From Hepsetus odoe (lineage: Eukaryota > Chordata > Actinopteri > Characiformes > Hepsetidae): DNA of 64,000 nt. Where the stretch lies: assembly GCA_017165825.1 (NCBI GenBank), contig CM029369.1, positions 2,227,706 to 2,291,705 on the forward strand, written 5' to 3'. The translations under genes and the position numbers were made by a program. Shown one piece after another: positions 33,201 to 44,734 of the stretch (within the stretch, counting starts at the first letter, position 1; every line of letters begins with the position of its first letter). The notes under the pieces were generated by a model, which did not search any database, had not been told where the DNA came from, and was given only the letters and a program-made list of their open reading frames with translations.

Positions 33201-33604
33201 CTTAAAACCCACCAATAATACAAAACTCTTAAACCCACCACTTCACCCACCACTTCCTCCACTTTTCATTCTGTATTATTTATTTATCTCGTGTTGCACT
33301 TCTTGCACTTAAGTAACTTTGTTTTACAGCAACACCGCCTCCACCACACCGTTACACCATGACGTGCCTGGGCTGCTTTGTTCCACAACACCGCAGCCTT
33401 CCACGACGAATGTACTGTCTGTCGCGGCCGCCTGTTGTTGTCTGTCTTGTCTGTCTTGTCTGCACTCTGTTACCTGCGGTTGTGTCTTGCAGCTGTGGCC
33501 CGTCTTGTGTGTAGCACCAGGTCCTGGAGGAACGCGTTATTTCGCTTCACTGTGTACTGCATATGGCTGAAATGACAATAAAATCCTACTTGGATTTGGA
33601 TTCT
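30205..33604 (+). mobile_element. LINE-A copy, near full length, heavily broken
   Basis: Same 5' end as 27728 (CAAGATGGCGGCGCGG). In order along the plus strand: an endonuclease segment with VAGDFNH near 31040-31065, an RT segment with LRGCAEQLAVVLTDIFN near 31885-31940 and FKTTSIIPVPKK just after, TPIIMKCFEKLV near 32063, and THDCAAKHSS near 32467-32500. The C-terminal region ends near 33180. The 3' end is GAAATGACAATAAAATCC near 33570 with a short degenerate repeat. Frames change many times, so it is not functional. Some breaks may be sequencing errors. Confidence 0.85.
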
Positions 33605-33892
33605 GACTTGACTTTTAATGAACAACTACAGACTCTACTATCAGCCCAAACCTTTTAATGAACAACTACAGACTCTTACTATCAGCTTTCAAACTTTTCA
33701 AGTGGAACAACTACAGACGCACTATCGGCTTAAACCTTAATGACCTCCAACTACAGACTCACTATCAGCTTCAAACCTTTAATGAACAACTACAGACTCT
33801 ACTATCAGCTTCAAACCTTTTAATGAACAAACTGACTCTACTATCAGCTTCAAACCTTTAAATGACCTCCAACTACAGATTCTACTATCAGC
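33605..33892 (+). repeat. 41-44-bp satellite array, right segment
   Basis: About seven units between the LINE-A 3' end and a SINE-1. A few diverged units also continue after the SINE (34093-34135). Confidence 0.9.
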
Positions 33893-34092
33893 TTACATTT
33901 ACATTTACGACATTTAGCAGACGCTCTTATCCAGAGCGACTTACATGTCCTGATTACAGGGACAGTCCCCCTGGAGAAACCCGGTTAAGGGTCTTGCTCA
34001 GGGACCCAGTGGTGGTAGTGCTAGAGGTGGGATTCAAACCTGGGATGTCTTGAGCCACCATAGGCAAGTATCCTTTCACTAACCACCACCAC
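33893..34092 (-). mobile_element. SINE-1 copy inserted in the satellite
   Basis: TTACATTTACATTTACGAC, CAGACGCTCTTATCCAGAGC, ACAGGGACAGTCCCCCTGG, GGTGGGATTCAAACCTGGG, and a reversed head. It has satellite on both sides. Confidence 0.9.
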
Positions 34093-34139
34093 TCACGTTA
34101 ATCCTAAACCTTTAATGGGACTCCAACCATGACTTAATG

Positions 34140-35875
34140 GAGCTTCGGTTCTACTGAACACATCCTCTTTTAAGGTTTTCTTTTCTTTCTTGATTGTCGG
34201 CGTGGACCAGAGGAGGACGGGTTCCTCCCGCTTCATCCTCCATCCTTTAGGAAGTTTGTTGCTCCTTTAGGATTTGGACCAGATTTGGATCAGTAAAGCT
34301 GATTTGTGATGACAGCTGTAAAAAAGCTCTTTACAAATAAAACTTTGTAGCGGTTGCGGCGATCACTGAACGATTTCTTTATCCTTCTTAAATCGAACAG
34401 ACAATCGTGAGACCACCACAATACTCGACAAAAACTCAGTGTTTTAATATGTAAATAGTGCCTCAAACAACATTGAATATAACAAACAAACAAGCAAAAT
34501 GCAAACAATGAAAGTACATATGTATTCAAACCAACTTATTGTCCAGTCTAAGGATGATTCGGAGATGGTGGATGGCAAACGGAAGTCCTACCACGTAAGG
34601 TGTGATGGAGAGATTATAGATCGGATGGTAAGAGTAATCGAGGGAATTGAGGTTCAAATAGTCCAACAGGGTTAATCCATAAACATGGAAGATGGGTTCT
34701 GCCAGTCTTCTTTGTGAACATATAATTACACATGCCATGAAAGAAAGGATTTTTAACAATGGGACATGGAACCATTTCTCCTTCATACGCGCAGTGCTTA
34801 TAACACAATCCCTCCCAAACACTGCCTAAAACTGACACTTGCACCAGTCACCTGATTACATCAGGTAAGCTCTTAGCGGGGAGAAGAGTGTTAGTAAGGG
34901 GGCTGAGCTACTCTCTGACTTCTTGGAGGAATACCATGCCGGTTTAGTACTCCTTTATGGGCCATCGTGCTATGGCAGCATTATGTGCGGTGTCACAACT
35001 TGATAGACAGAAATGACTGTATTCACTGTTAGTACTTTGATCCAGGTGTGCTTCCAAATCAGTATAATCTTGTACAATTTTCTTAAACGAAGTCACTTTA
35101 AAGGTGCAGGAGCTTCTTTCAAAGGCAAAGCAGCCAAACAGCGATGGTGTCATCCAGCTGATTTCACTGGAAGGCTTTGTGTTTATGGGATGATAGACAG
35201 TGATAGCAGCCCCCAGAAATAGGGAACTAAGATGCTAAAGCAAAATCTGATCTGAGGGATGAGTCAGAGCGCTTTGGGGTGCTGATGAATGGTAAAACTG
35301 TGATCAGAATAGTACAGAACCCCTCCGATTAGTGTTGAGCTGCTCTTGTTTATGCATAGCGAAGTTTGTTTATGCCTGCATTCTCTCGGCAGGGCAGGCA
35401 GTGCAATACGTGGGTGTTCATAAAGACGAGCTCCATAAGTCTCCAGGCGAGATGCGCTCCAAAGAGACACCCAGAGCCAAGCACACAAAATGGTGCAATT
35501 TGGCATTTTATATAACAAGAGATTATAAATGATTCTGTGTCATTTTTATGTAACGAAATAAATATAGATTTGTTCTTTTTTGTAATCTATTCTACCCTTT
35601 AATCTGCAAACTTACTATCCTGACATTATTCTTTGCATTCACATTCAGCATCTGCTACAACTTATTCAGTTCACTTTCACTTTCGCCTACTATAAATTAA
35701 TCAGTATCGACTATAACTCATTCAGTTTTTACTATAACTTATTCAGAAACTACTATAAATTATTCATTATCTACAACACATTAATTCAGAAATACTGATT
35801 CTTGCCTAAAGGACTTTTAGATCTTTTAGATTTCACTTCTTTTAGATCTTTAAGATCCCCAAGTGAAAAGTAAAG
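34140..35875. other. Unassigned sequence
   Basis: No domain-bearing frame. A SINE-2-like tail (CACTTTCACTTTCGCC) is seen near 35672. 34330-35530 looks unique and may contain an unrecognised old element. Confidence 0.3.
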
Positions 35876-35877
35876 GA

Positions 35878-36015
35878 ATGTCCATCCATCCATCCATCCA
35901 TCCATTTTCTGTCACTTGTCCCAAACGGGGCTGCAGGAGTGCTGGAGTCCAACCCAGCGCACACAGGGCGAAGGGATCAGACACACCCTGACAGTCGCCC
36001 AGCCCACCACGAAAG
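35878..36015 (-). repeat. Dispersed teleost repeat with (ATCC)n
   Basis: CCATCCATCCATCCATCC, then TTTTCTGTCACTTGTCCC, GAGTCCAACCCAGCGCACAC and CAGTCGCCCAGCCCACC. Reverse form of the 8752 repeat. Confidence 0.75.
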
Positions 36016-36115
36016 GAATGTACTGAGAGTAAAGTAAAAAGTACAGAAATGTACTGAGAGTGGGAAGTAAAAGTACAGAAATGTACTAAGAGTGTAAAGT
36101 AAAAAATTATGGGAA
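36016..36115 (+). repeat. About 33-bp minisatellite, left part
   Basis: Units read GGAATGTACTGAGAGTGTAAAGTAAAAAGTACA. Interrupted by an LTR remnant, then it resumes at 36386. Confidence 0.85.
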
Positions 36116-36385
36116 TTGTGGGGCGGGTTTCATTGGGTTTGTTTTGTTCACGGGTAGAGTGGCACTCTGTTTCTAACGAAGCACACCTGAGCTCAAAAGG
36201 CACAGGTGTGCTACACTGAGGCTGACTACTTAAGCCTCAATGAGTCAGAACAGAGCGCAGTTCATTTGTTCATTCGTTCAGCTAAGGTTGAAGTTAGTGG
36301 TGGTTCTGTTAGGTTCTTTTCCAGTTCCGTGTCTGGATTTCAGGTTCATGTTTAATAAAAGTACGTCTGGGATCTCTGTTCTGAG
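36116..36385 (+). mobile_element. LTR remnant inside the minisatellite
   Basis: Carries TACTTAAG, then CCTCAATGAGTCAGAACAG, AGTTCATT, and GTTTAATAAAAG (poly(A) signal). The same words in the same order occur in the LTR at 37217-37479. The ends are not clear. Confidence 0.55.
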
Positions 36386-36855
36386 TGTAAAGTAAAAAGT
36401 ACAATAACATACTCAGAGTATAAAGTAAAAGTACTTAAATGTACTGAGAGTATAAAGTAAAAAGTAAGGGAATGTACTGAGAGTATAGCAAAATACAGGA
36501 ATGTACTGAGAGTGTACAAAAAGTAAGGAACAAATGAGAGGAGAGTAAAAGTACAGGAATGTACTGAGAGTGTAAAGTAAAAGTGCAGGAATGTACTGAG
36601 AATGTAAAGTAAAAAGTACAGGAATGTACTGAGAGTGTAAAGTAAAAAGTAAGGGAATGTACTGAGTGTAAAGTAAAAGTAATAGGAATGCACTGAGAGT
36701 GTAGCAAAAGTACAGGAATGTATACTGAGAGTAAAAGTTTGGCAGAAGGTACTGAGAGTGTAAAGTAAAGTACAGGAATGTACTGAGTGTAAAGTAGCAT
36801 GTGGAGTGTACTGAGAGTAAAGTAAAAGTACAGGAGTGTACTGAGAGTGTAGAGA
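36386..36855 (+). repeat. About 33-bp minisatellite, right part
   Basis: About fourteen degenerate units of GGAATGTACTGAGAGTGTAAAGTAAAAAGTACA. The minus-strand Thr/Leu/Ser-rich frames (up to 189 codons) come from this repeat. Confidence 0.9.
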
Positions 36856-36859
36856 GATC

Positions 36860-37200
36860 GGTTCCCTCTCTGAAGGACGCCTGAGCGTTTCATGGTTCAG
36901 CGGAAAGTGAACGAATTTCACCCATATTAATAGAATTAAAGACTACAAAGCCTCGGAACTTCAACTCCAATAAAACAATCTACTGAAAATAATCCATGAA
37001 CTTCACTGCTTCACTTTCATCAATGTCTCTACTAGTTCTCCCTTCACGGACACACACTACTGTCACCCTGAACTCCACCGCCCACTCTCCCTGTCCTCTC
37101 TCTCACTCTCCTTCACTCTGTCCTGCACCGATGGACACTCAGAGGGATGTCTTTTCAGTGTTTGTGTCCATTTAGTCTGAGACGGCCTGGATGTTGGGAA
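36860..37200. other. Non-coding, nothing recognised
   Basis: Unique sequence between the minisatellite and the LTR remnant. Confidence 0.4.
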
Positions 37201-37206
37201 GGTGAT

Positions 37207-37637
37207 TGTCACAGTCTGTTATGCCTGTGGTTCCAGTTGGGCACGACAGATGGCGCTTCAGCCTGACTGAGCACACCCGCTCATGGAGACACAGGCAAAG
37301 CTCAATGGAGCGCTATTTAAGCCCCAATGAGTCAGAACAGAGCATGGTTCATTAACGAGGCGAAGTCTTGCAGTTAATGGGGGCATTTTTGTTCTATGTT
37401 TTGGTTTATGTTTAATAAAGCTACGTTCCAGACCACTGGCTCTGCGTTGACGTCTTTTCCACACCCCGCCACCGTTACAGAATGAACGGCCGTAACCTGG
37501 ACGTCGCGAGCCATGAGGGCCAACAGGAGCACGTATTATGGGCAGCAGCGAACAGTGTCGAGGAGACGGCAGGCTTTGCTTCTCCGGACCTCCGCGAGCA
37601 TTTGGAGGGTGAGGAGTGGGCATGACAGACTGTGACA
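37207..37637 (+). mobile_element. LTR element remnant with short gag start
   Basis: A TG...CA unit at 37217-37479 has TATTTAAG (37314), AATAAA (37414-37419) and ends CCGTTACA. It is directly followed by GAATGAACGGCC, very like the first internal bases of the Gypsy at 27314. A short frame from ATG 37482 runs to TGA at 37624. The outer ends TGTCACAGTC (37207) and GACTGTGACA (37628-37637) are inverted repeats, so the exact limits (LTR plus gag start, or one longer LTR) are uncertain. Confidence 0.5.
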
Positions 37638-37764
37638 GATGGAAAATAAAAATAATGGAGATTAAAGGATTAAAGGATGTGTTCAGGAGGAAAAGGAAAA
37701 AAGAGTCAGAAAAAAAATATCTATTAAGTAAAATATATTACTTACTATCTTCTCTTTGTGCGTA

Positions 37765-38372
37765 GGACAGTCCTCCCTCTCCCCCCATCACTCAGTATAA
37801 CTGTCCTCTTCTCTTTGTGCGTAGGATGGTTCTCCCTCTCCCCCCATCACTCAGTATAACTGTCCTTTCTCACTCTCAGTGAGCAGGACAGTCCTCCCCC
37901 ATCCCCAGTATAACTGTCCTCTCCTTCTCTGGGTGTGTAGGGCGGTCCCCTCCCTCTCCCCTCACTCAGTAGAACTGTCCTCTCTCTCTCTGGGCGTGTA
38001 CGGTAGTTCTCCCTCCCTCACCAGCATAACTGTCCTCTCTCTCTCTCTGGGTGTACGGTGGTTCCTCTCCCCCCTCACTCAGTATAACTCTTCCTCTCTC
38101 TCTCTGGTGTGTAGGGTGGTCCTCCCTTCCCTCACTCAGTATAATCAAATGTCCTCTCTCTGGGTGTAGGGTGGTCCTCCTCTCCCCTCACCAGCATAAT
38201 CTAGTCCTCTCTGCGTGTAGGGCGGCCCTCCCTCTCCCCCATCACTCAGTACAATTGTCCTCTCTCTCTGGTTGTTTAGGGGACTCTGTCCTCTCCCCCA
38301 TCACTTAAACTAACTGTCCTCTCTGGGTGGGTTTGGTGGTCCTCCCTCTCCCCTCACTCAGTATACATACTG
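37765..38372 (+). repeat. About 60-bp CT-rich minisatellite
   Basis: Units read ACTGTCCTCTCTCTCTCTGG, GTGTGTAGGGTGGTCCTCCC, TCTCCCCTCACTCAGTATA, repeated about ten times with drift and shortening. Confidence 0.9.
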
Positions 38373-38374
38373 AC

Positions 38375-38725
38375 CTTTTAGGCTTGTACCTACAGGCCAA
38401 AAAAACGTCCTGACTTTGAATCCATTTTCAGGAAATGATCAAAAATAAAGGAACAAGCCTTTTTGTGATAATTCGTCTCTTCTTTAAGAAACTGCTACCA
38501 ATACCACTCCAAGTGTTGTCCTGGTCAAGGAAGCAAAGACTGAGCCACGTTTGTTCCTCCATGTCCCGAACAGCAGGTCAGACAGCAGGAAGGACATGTT
38601 TGTGATCGGAGTAGGGAGGAGAACAGATCCGTTCCAGGGACATGCAGAAGCACCAGGGGGCGCTGGTCTAGGGTTATGACTCACACAATGAGTACTATTA
38701 CAGAAAGTGGTCCTATGCCAATCTT
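38375..38725. other. Non-coding, nothing recognised
   Basis: Unique sequence with no domain-bearing frame. Confidence 0.4.
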
Positions 38726-38727
38726 AA

Positions 38728-38729
<2 letters not shown>

Positions 38730-38782
<53 letters not shown>
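38730..38782. repeat. (CA)n microsatellite
   Basis: About 26 CA units, uninterrupted. Confidence 0.95.
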
Positions 38783-38785
<3 letters not shown>

Positions 38786-39109
38786 TCAGACATGGCTCGT
38801 GACACTGTCACTTCAGCCGAGAGTAGAGGCTGTTTTGGTCTTACTAACTCAGAGCTGGAGTGAATGCTCAAACTAGACGTTTGTTGACCTCTACCGAACA
38901 GCCTGTCACAAACTGCTCGGCCTCCTGCTGCTGCATCTCCTCTCCTAAAGCCATAGTTCAGCAATAAATCAAACATACTCAGTAAAACCAACCTTCCCCT
39001 GATCGCACTACACCAGATCTTCACTACCTGCTCAGTCCTGTGCAAATCTTGTCTTTCATTTCTTGACATTTTGTATAAAGTGAGACAGCAGGCTCAGTGA
39101 TGTACAACA

Positions 39110-39790
39110 CACCCAGAACTCTATACGCATAGAGTTTCTTCATCAGCTTTAAAGTCAATATCTACCACCGCTTCTAACTTTAGACCAGCGCTTTTCTTCA
39201 AGTCAGAACACTTCTCCAGGCTTCTTGAAGGACGTTCCAAAGCTCTTCTTTGGACGTCGCTGCCTTTTGTTTTCTCTGTGGCGGTGATCCCACACTGCTT
39301 CTCAAACTGCTCAGGTACAGAGACTGGACTGAAATGAGAGACAACAACACTGTCCTTCAGGAAGATCTGGAGAACTGCCTGGCACAGAGACTGGACTGGA
39401 AAATGAGAGACAAATGTCCTTCAGGAAGATCTGGAGAGAACTGCTCTGGCATGAGACTGGACCTGAAAATGAGAGACAACAACACTGTCCTTCAGGAAGA
39501 TCTGAGAACTGCCTGGCACAGAGACTGACTGAAAATGAGAGAGACAACAACACCAACATCCTTCAGGAAGATCTGGAGAACTGCTCAGTACAGAGACTGA
39601 CTGAAAATGAGAGACAACAACACTGTCCTTCAGGAAGATTCTGAGAACTGCTCAGGTACAGACTGTACTGAAAATGAGAGACAACAACACTGTCCTTCAG
39701 GAAGATCTGAAGAACTGCTCAGGTACAGAGACTGGACTGAAAATGAGAGACATCAACACTGTCCTTCAGGAAGATCTGGAGAAAAGTTCT
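39110..39790 (-). mobile_element. Tc1-like relic with amplified 66-bp minisatellite
   Basis: The left part (39130-39300) matches the relic at 970-1190: CAGCTTTAAAGTCAATAT, CTTCTCCAGGCTTCTTGAAG, CCAAAGCTCTTCTTTGGACG. From 39300 the unit ACTGCTCAGGTACAGAGACT...CTTCAGGAAGATCTGGAGA is repeated about eight times with small deletions. A duplicated TGAAAATGAGAGACAACAAC marks each unit. Confidence 0.7.
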
Positions 39791-40001
39791 TCAATAATAT
39801 GTTAAAAATACAATACAATAAGAAAGTCTAGCTCTTTGGAAAGTGAACAGGTCAATTAGGCTTCAGAAAAATGGGTGAACATATGACTTGATCTACTTTT
39901 GACCTCCATCAGGACAAGCTTGTGACATGGACCCCTATAAGCATTGGAACATTGATGTAGGTGACAATATAGCAATGAAAAAAGGTTTGATGGATGACAT
40001 A
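39791..40001. other. Tail of the relic and short unique stretch
   Basis: Contains GTTAAAAATACAATACAAT, similar to sequence after the unit at 10745. Otherwise nothing recognised. Confidence 0.3.
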
Positions 40002-40149
40002 TACATTTTAGATTTATGGCATTTACCTGATGCTTTTATCCAGAGCAACTTCGGGTTAAGGGTCTTGCCTAGGAACCAATGGTGGTGCTGAGATGGGGGT
40101 TTGAACCTCAATCTTTTATCTTGGTCCTACCACTGACCACAAGCACCCC
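40002..40149 (-). mobile_element. SINE-1 copy, shortened
   Basis: ATTTATGGCATTTACCTGATG, split here as ATTTATGGC and GATGCTTTTATCCAGAGCAAC, then GGGTTAAGGGTCTTGCC and a diverged head. The middle segment is lost. Confidence 0.75.
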
Positions 40150-40427
40150 ATTTAAACATTTTCAGTGGGATACCTAGGCAGTGATCTGCTGAGAGAATGC
40201 TTGAGCAACTGAGATTCTAGTTTGACATCTGAACATTAGTAGCAATCTGTAGTAATGCAGCAGAGGATAATGGAGCTACACTAGTATATACTTCCATATA
40301 TAATCCTATAATCGTAAAGGTGGTCATCTAGTGTTTAGGACTAGAACCAGGGTCGGATGGTTGTGGGTTTGACACACAATAATAATAATACAATAATAAG
40401 CTATGTATTTTTTTATACGTTTTGTTA

Positions 40428-43400
40428 TATCTTCTTCTTCTTTTTCTTTCGGCTGCTCTCGCTTAGGGTTCGCCACAGCGGATCAACTGTCTCTATTTTC
40501 CTGTATTTTGTATCTTCCTGCTTCAAACCGACCACCTGCATGTCCTTCCTCTTCACCACATCCATAAACCCCTTTCTTTGGTCTTCCTCTCTTTCCTTGG
40601 CAGCTCATCTCTGCAAGATCCTCCTTCCAATATAACTAATGTCTCTCTCTTTCTGCACATGTCCAAACTAACGCACCCTGCTTTCTCTAATTTTGCCCCA
40701 AACGTTCAACTGATCGTCCTCTAATATACTCATTTCTAATCCTGTCCATCCTCACACCTGCAACTAAAATCCAGCATCTTTTAATCCTGACACCTCCAGC
40801 TCCGCCTGCCTTTCGCTATGCCACCGTCTCCAACCCATACAACACAGCTGGTCTCACCATCACTGTCCCAAATCTTTCCTTACTCTAGCTGGTAATGCTG
40901 GCCTGTCACAAATCACTCCAGCCACTCTTCTCCACCCATTCCAACCTCAGCCTGCACTCTCTTTCTCTTCACCCCTCTTCCACACTCGCCATTACACTGG
41001 AACTGCATCCCGCATTTAAACCTCCACCTTTGTTACCTCCACTCCCTGCATCCCCAACCACTCCACTTCTTCCTCCCTTCATTCACACTCATGCATTTCT
41101 GTCTTTGCCTTTACCACTTACCTTCCTCTCAAGAGCATATCTCCATCTCCAGGTTCCTCAAGCTGCCCTACCTCACTACAGATCACAACATCATCAGCCA
41201 ACATCATTGTCCATGGTCCATGGAGACACCTGTCTAACCCCATCTGTCAACCTGTCCATTAATACTGCAAAAGCAAAAACGCCTAGTGCTGATCCTGATG
41301 TAATCCAACATCTACCTAAATGCATCCGCAATTCTACCTCTTGTGATTCCACTCACTGGGCACTGTCATCACATATCTAACCACTCAGATACTTCTCTGT
41401 AAACAATTGTACTCTCTACAAAACCACAACCCTTCTCTAGGCATCCTGCCATATGCTTCTTTCCCTGTAAATCCACAAAGGCACACAATGCAGCTCCTTC
41501 GACCTTCTCTGTACTTCTCCATCAACACCCTCAGAGCAAAAATTCTTGCATCTAGGGAAGCCTTTCTCGGGTACAAAAACCATACTGCTGTTCACTGATC
41601 CTCACCTCTTTTCTTAACCTAGGCTTCCAATACTCTTTTCCCATAACTTCTGCAAAAGATCAACTTTATCCTCTATAGTTACTACAGCTCTGTGCATCAC
41701 CCTATTTTAAAGATCGGTACTAGTACACTTCGCCTCCACCCAGCATCTTCTCACTTGCCAAGATTGTGTTAAACAATCTGGTCAGAAACTCAACTGCCAT
41801 CTCCTAAACATCGTCCAACAGTCACCACCCTTCATCGCTGCCTCATTTCCATCTTGTTTATTTGCTGCACTTCCTGGTTAACTCTTCTCACATCATCCAG
41901 TCTTCTCTCTCTCTCATTTTCTTCATTCATCAGCTCCTCAAAGTATTCCTTCCATCTGCTCAACACGCCCAGTTCACCTGTGAGTACGTTACTATTTCTA
42001 TTCCTTTAATCGCCCTGACTAGTAGCACATCTTCCAGATCTGCCCTCTGTCTAGCCAATCACAAAGTTGTCCTTTTCTCCCCTCTTACTGGTCCGCCAAC
42101 CTCTCAATTCACCAAACACCTTTATCTTTGGCCTTCACCACTGCTTTCTTCTCGCCCCATGCAAGGCTCATCTCCTTGTACACCTGTCTACTTTTCTTCA
42201 TCTCTGACTGGCCCCATGTCTTTTGCCTCCCTTCTTTTTGAATACACTCCTGGACTTCTTGGTTCCACCCACCAGGTTTTCTTATCCTCTTTCTTTCCTT
42301 CCGATGTCACACTGGGTACATTTCTAGCCATCTGCTCATCACTTCTGCAGTAGTTTCAGCATCTGCAGTTTCTAACACCTCCCAGTGCCCGTGTTAACTC
42401 CTGCCTGAATTCCACCCACAGTCCTCCTCCTTCAGCTTCCACCACTTGATCCTCGACTGCCCTCACTTTCCTCCTCTTCTTGGACCCTTCCAAGGTCATC
42501 CACAGACCACCATCCTATGCTGTTTAGCTACACTTCTCTCTGCTACTACTTTGCAGCCCTGATCTTTCAAACTGACTCTGCAAAGAATATAATCCAATCT
42601 GTGAGCATCTTCCTCCACTCTACGCCACCCCAGCTCCTCCTCTTCTTAAAATAAGTATTAACTGGCTAATACTTCCATCCTTTTTGTAAAACACAAACTC
42701 ATCTGACTCCTTCAGTGACCTCTCTGACACCATGCCTACCCCATCACCTCCTCATCACCTCTGTTCCTCCACCAACATGACCATTAAAATCTGCACCAAT
42801 CATCACTCTCTCTCCTGGGTACACTCTCTATCACTCATCTAACCCACTCCAGAATTTTTCCTTCTCTTTCATCTTTACAACCAACCTATAGGAGCATAAG
42901 CACTAACAACATCTATTATCACACCTTCAAATCATGCTTCAAACTCATCACCCTCCCTGACACCCTTCGCCCAAAAACACTCTCCACATACTCCTTCCAG
43001 ACAACACCTACCCATCTCCTTCTATCCACAATTCATGGTAGAAACAGCTTAAAACCCCTCCAATGCACCTGGCCTTACTACTCCTTCCATCTAGCTCCTC
43101 TCACCTGGGCCAAAATGTCAACCTTCCTTCTCCATCATATCAGCTAATTCTCTACCTTTACCAGTCATGCTGCCAACACTTTCACTCTCCTCCCCTTCTT
43201 TGTCTCCTCCACCATCCTCCTCTTCCTCTTCTTCTCTTTCACAATAAGAACCAATTTCTCTACCAGCACCGTAGCAACAGCACTGATGGTGGTCATGTTG
43301 AACCGGCCTGGAATTCTGTATCGTTGTCCGCATATTGATTTGGCAAAGTTTTACACCGGATGCCCTTCCTGACGTAACCCTCCCCATTTACCCGGGCTTG

Positions 43401-43445
43401 GGACCGGCACGAAGAAATACACTGGCTTGTGCATCCCTAGTGGCG
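40428..43445 (-). mobile_element. LINE-B (RTE-like non-LTR retrotransposon), antisense, degenerate
   Basis: About 3 kb in reverse orientation. The 3' end is at 40428-40500 (TTCTTTCGGCTGCTCTCGC, reverse of the usual end of this family). Next come the RGRPK-type basic C-terminal region and DRIRNEYI-like words. Around 41400-41590 the minus-strand frame reads LDARIFALRVLMEKYREG, an RT segment followed in the family by the FVDLEKAYDRV motif, here mutated. The 5' end is at 43300-43445 (GATGCCCTTCCTGACG, CGGGCTTGGGACCGGCAC). Many frame changes, so it is dead. Pieces of the same family lie at 9596, 19255, 44735 and 46262. The RTE-like call comes from the C-terminal and RT words and is moderate. Confidence 0.75.
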
Positions 43446-43449
43446 GGGT

Positions 43450-43905
43450 TGTTTTGTTTGTTATTTGTATATATATATAAATAAATAAGTAAATCTGTTA
43501 AATATGAGGTATTGCTCTTAAAAGTAATTTCACAATTAAAACATACTTGGGCTGGATTTGTTGAGTGGTTTAGCAAAATGCATGCAATTCATGAATGCTA
43601 CAAACAGACTCCGAGTTTATGATTAGCTGATTAGGTGATGAGGTGATTAGGCAGTCATGTGATATTTGAGTTGTGACATCATTGAGAGGCTGCATTGTTT
43701 ATAGTGACTTTTATTTCTTTATTTTTGGCATAATTTTAATGCCAGTAAAGCCGTCACGGGGAGCCATTTCCCTCTGAAAAGCAATTTCCTTTGGGATTAA
43801 TAACGTTGTTCTGATTCTGATAAGATGTGTGACTCATGAGTCTCACAATATCACTTTAGGTCTTCTTGAAGTTCTAGATAATGGATTAAATGTGTGGTCC
43901 TTGTG
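43450..43905. other. Non-coding, nothing recognised
   Basis: AT-rich unique sequence. Confidence 0.4.
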
Positions 43906-43910
43906 TAAGC

Positions 43911-44210
43911 AGGTTCAGGTTCCAGTTAGTTCTAGACACATCGATGACTTCAGAGCTGTAGTTTTTAAGCAGGTTCCAGTCAGTTCTAGACACACCAGTG
44001 ACTTCAGAGCTGTAGTTTAGGCAGGTTCCAGTCAGTTCTAGATACATGAATGACTTCAGAGCTATAGTTTTTAAGCAGGATACAGTCAGTTCTAGACACA
44101 TCAATGACCTCAGAGCTGTAGTTTAGGCAGGTTCCAGTCCGTTCTAGATACATCAATAACCTCAGAGCTGTAGTTTAGGCAGGTTTCAGTCCGTTCTAGA
44201 TACATCACAG
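43911..44210 (+). repeat. 52-55-bp tandem repeat
   Basis: Six units with GCAGGTTCCAGTCAGTTCTA, GACACATC, TGACTTCAGAGCTGTAGTTT. The units carry the palindrome TTCTAGA and vary by a TTTAA insertion. Confidence 0.9.
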
Positions 44211-44214
44211 CTCT

Positions 44215-44665
44215 GTGCCTGGAATCTTTACTGAAGGAGTGACTGTAAACTTGTTAATTTTTACTGAAATTTACAGTCATTGCCTTCGTGCGGACATACT
44301 GACGTCTCCAAACCCAGGAACTTGTTGGAAAACGGTATCAACCAATGTCAGAAACGAAACTCTCAGTGTGATTTTGGAAAGACGAGCCAGGCTTACAGTT
44401 TACAGGATGATCATTCATTTATACTTCAGCCTTGTAGCTTTAGCTAATGGCACTGTGCATCCGGAACCAAACATGTCTCTGCAGATGGACAACATTTGGG
44501 AGAAGGTGGGAGATGTGTAGATTAAATCTGGGTCATTTGAAAGGTACACAGCTGCTTCATGAAGGCAGGAAATTGGAAACCGATAGTGGTTTTCAGTTGG
44601 CCGTGTGTGTGTATCATTTCATCGCTTCAAAGTCAAAAGTGCGGACAAATTCTGTGAGTCTGAAA
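44215..44665. other. Unique non-coding stretch
   Basis: A 101-codon frame on the plus strand (44215-44520) has no recognisable domain and no support as a gene. Confidence 0.35.
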
Positions 44666-44666
44666 G

Positions 44667-44714
44667 TACATTTACATTTGTGGCAGTTATCAGACGCTCT
44701 TATCCAGACGACTA
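44667..44714 (-). mobile_element. SINE-1 tail fragment
   Basis: TACATTTACATTTGTGGCAG and CAGACGCTCTTATCCAGAC. Confidence 0.6.
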
Positions 44715-44734
44715 CCGGCGAGAGTGAAAGGGAC

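Noticed and set aside
36352..36921. 189-codon minus-strand frame
   Set aside because: It is encoded by a 33-bp minisatellite and has no protein features beyond the repeat.
37207..37637. A DNA transposon with 19-bp terminal inverted repeats
   Set aside because: The internal TATA box, poly(A) signal and TG...CA ends fit an LTR better. The limits remain uncertain.
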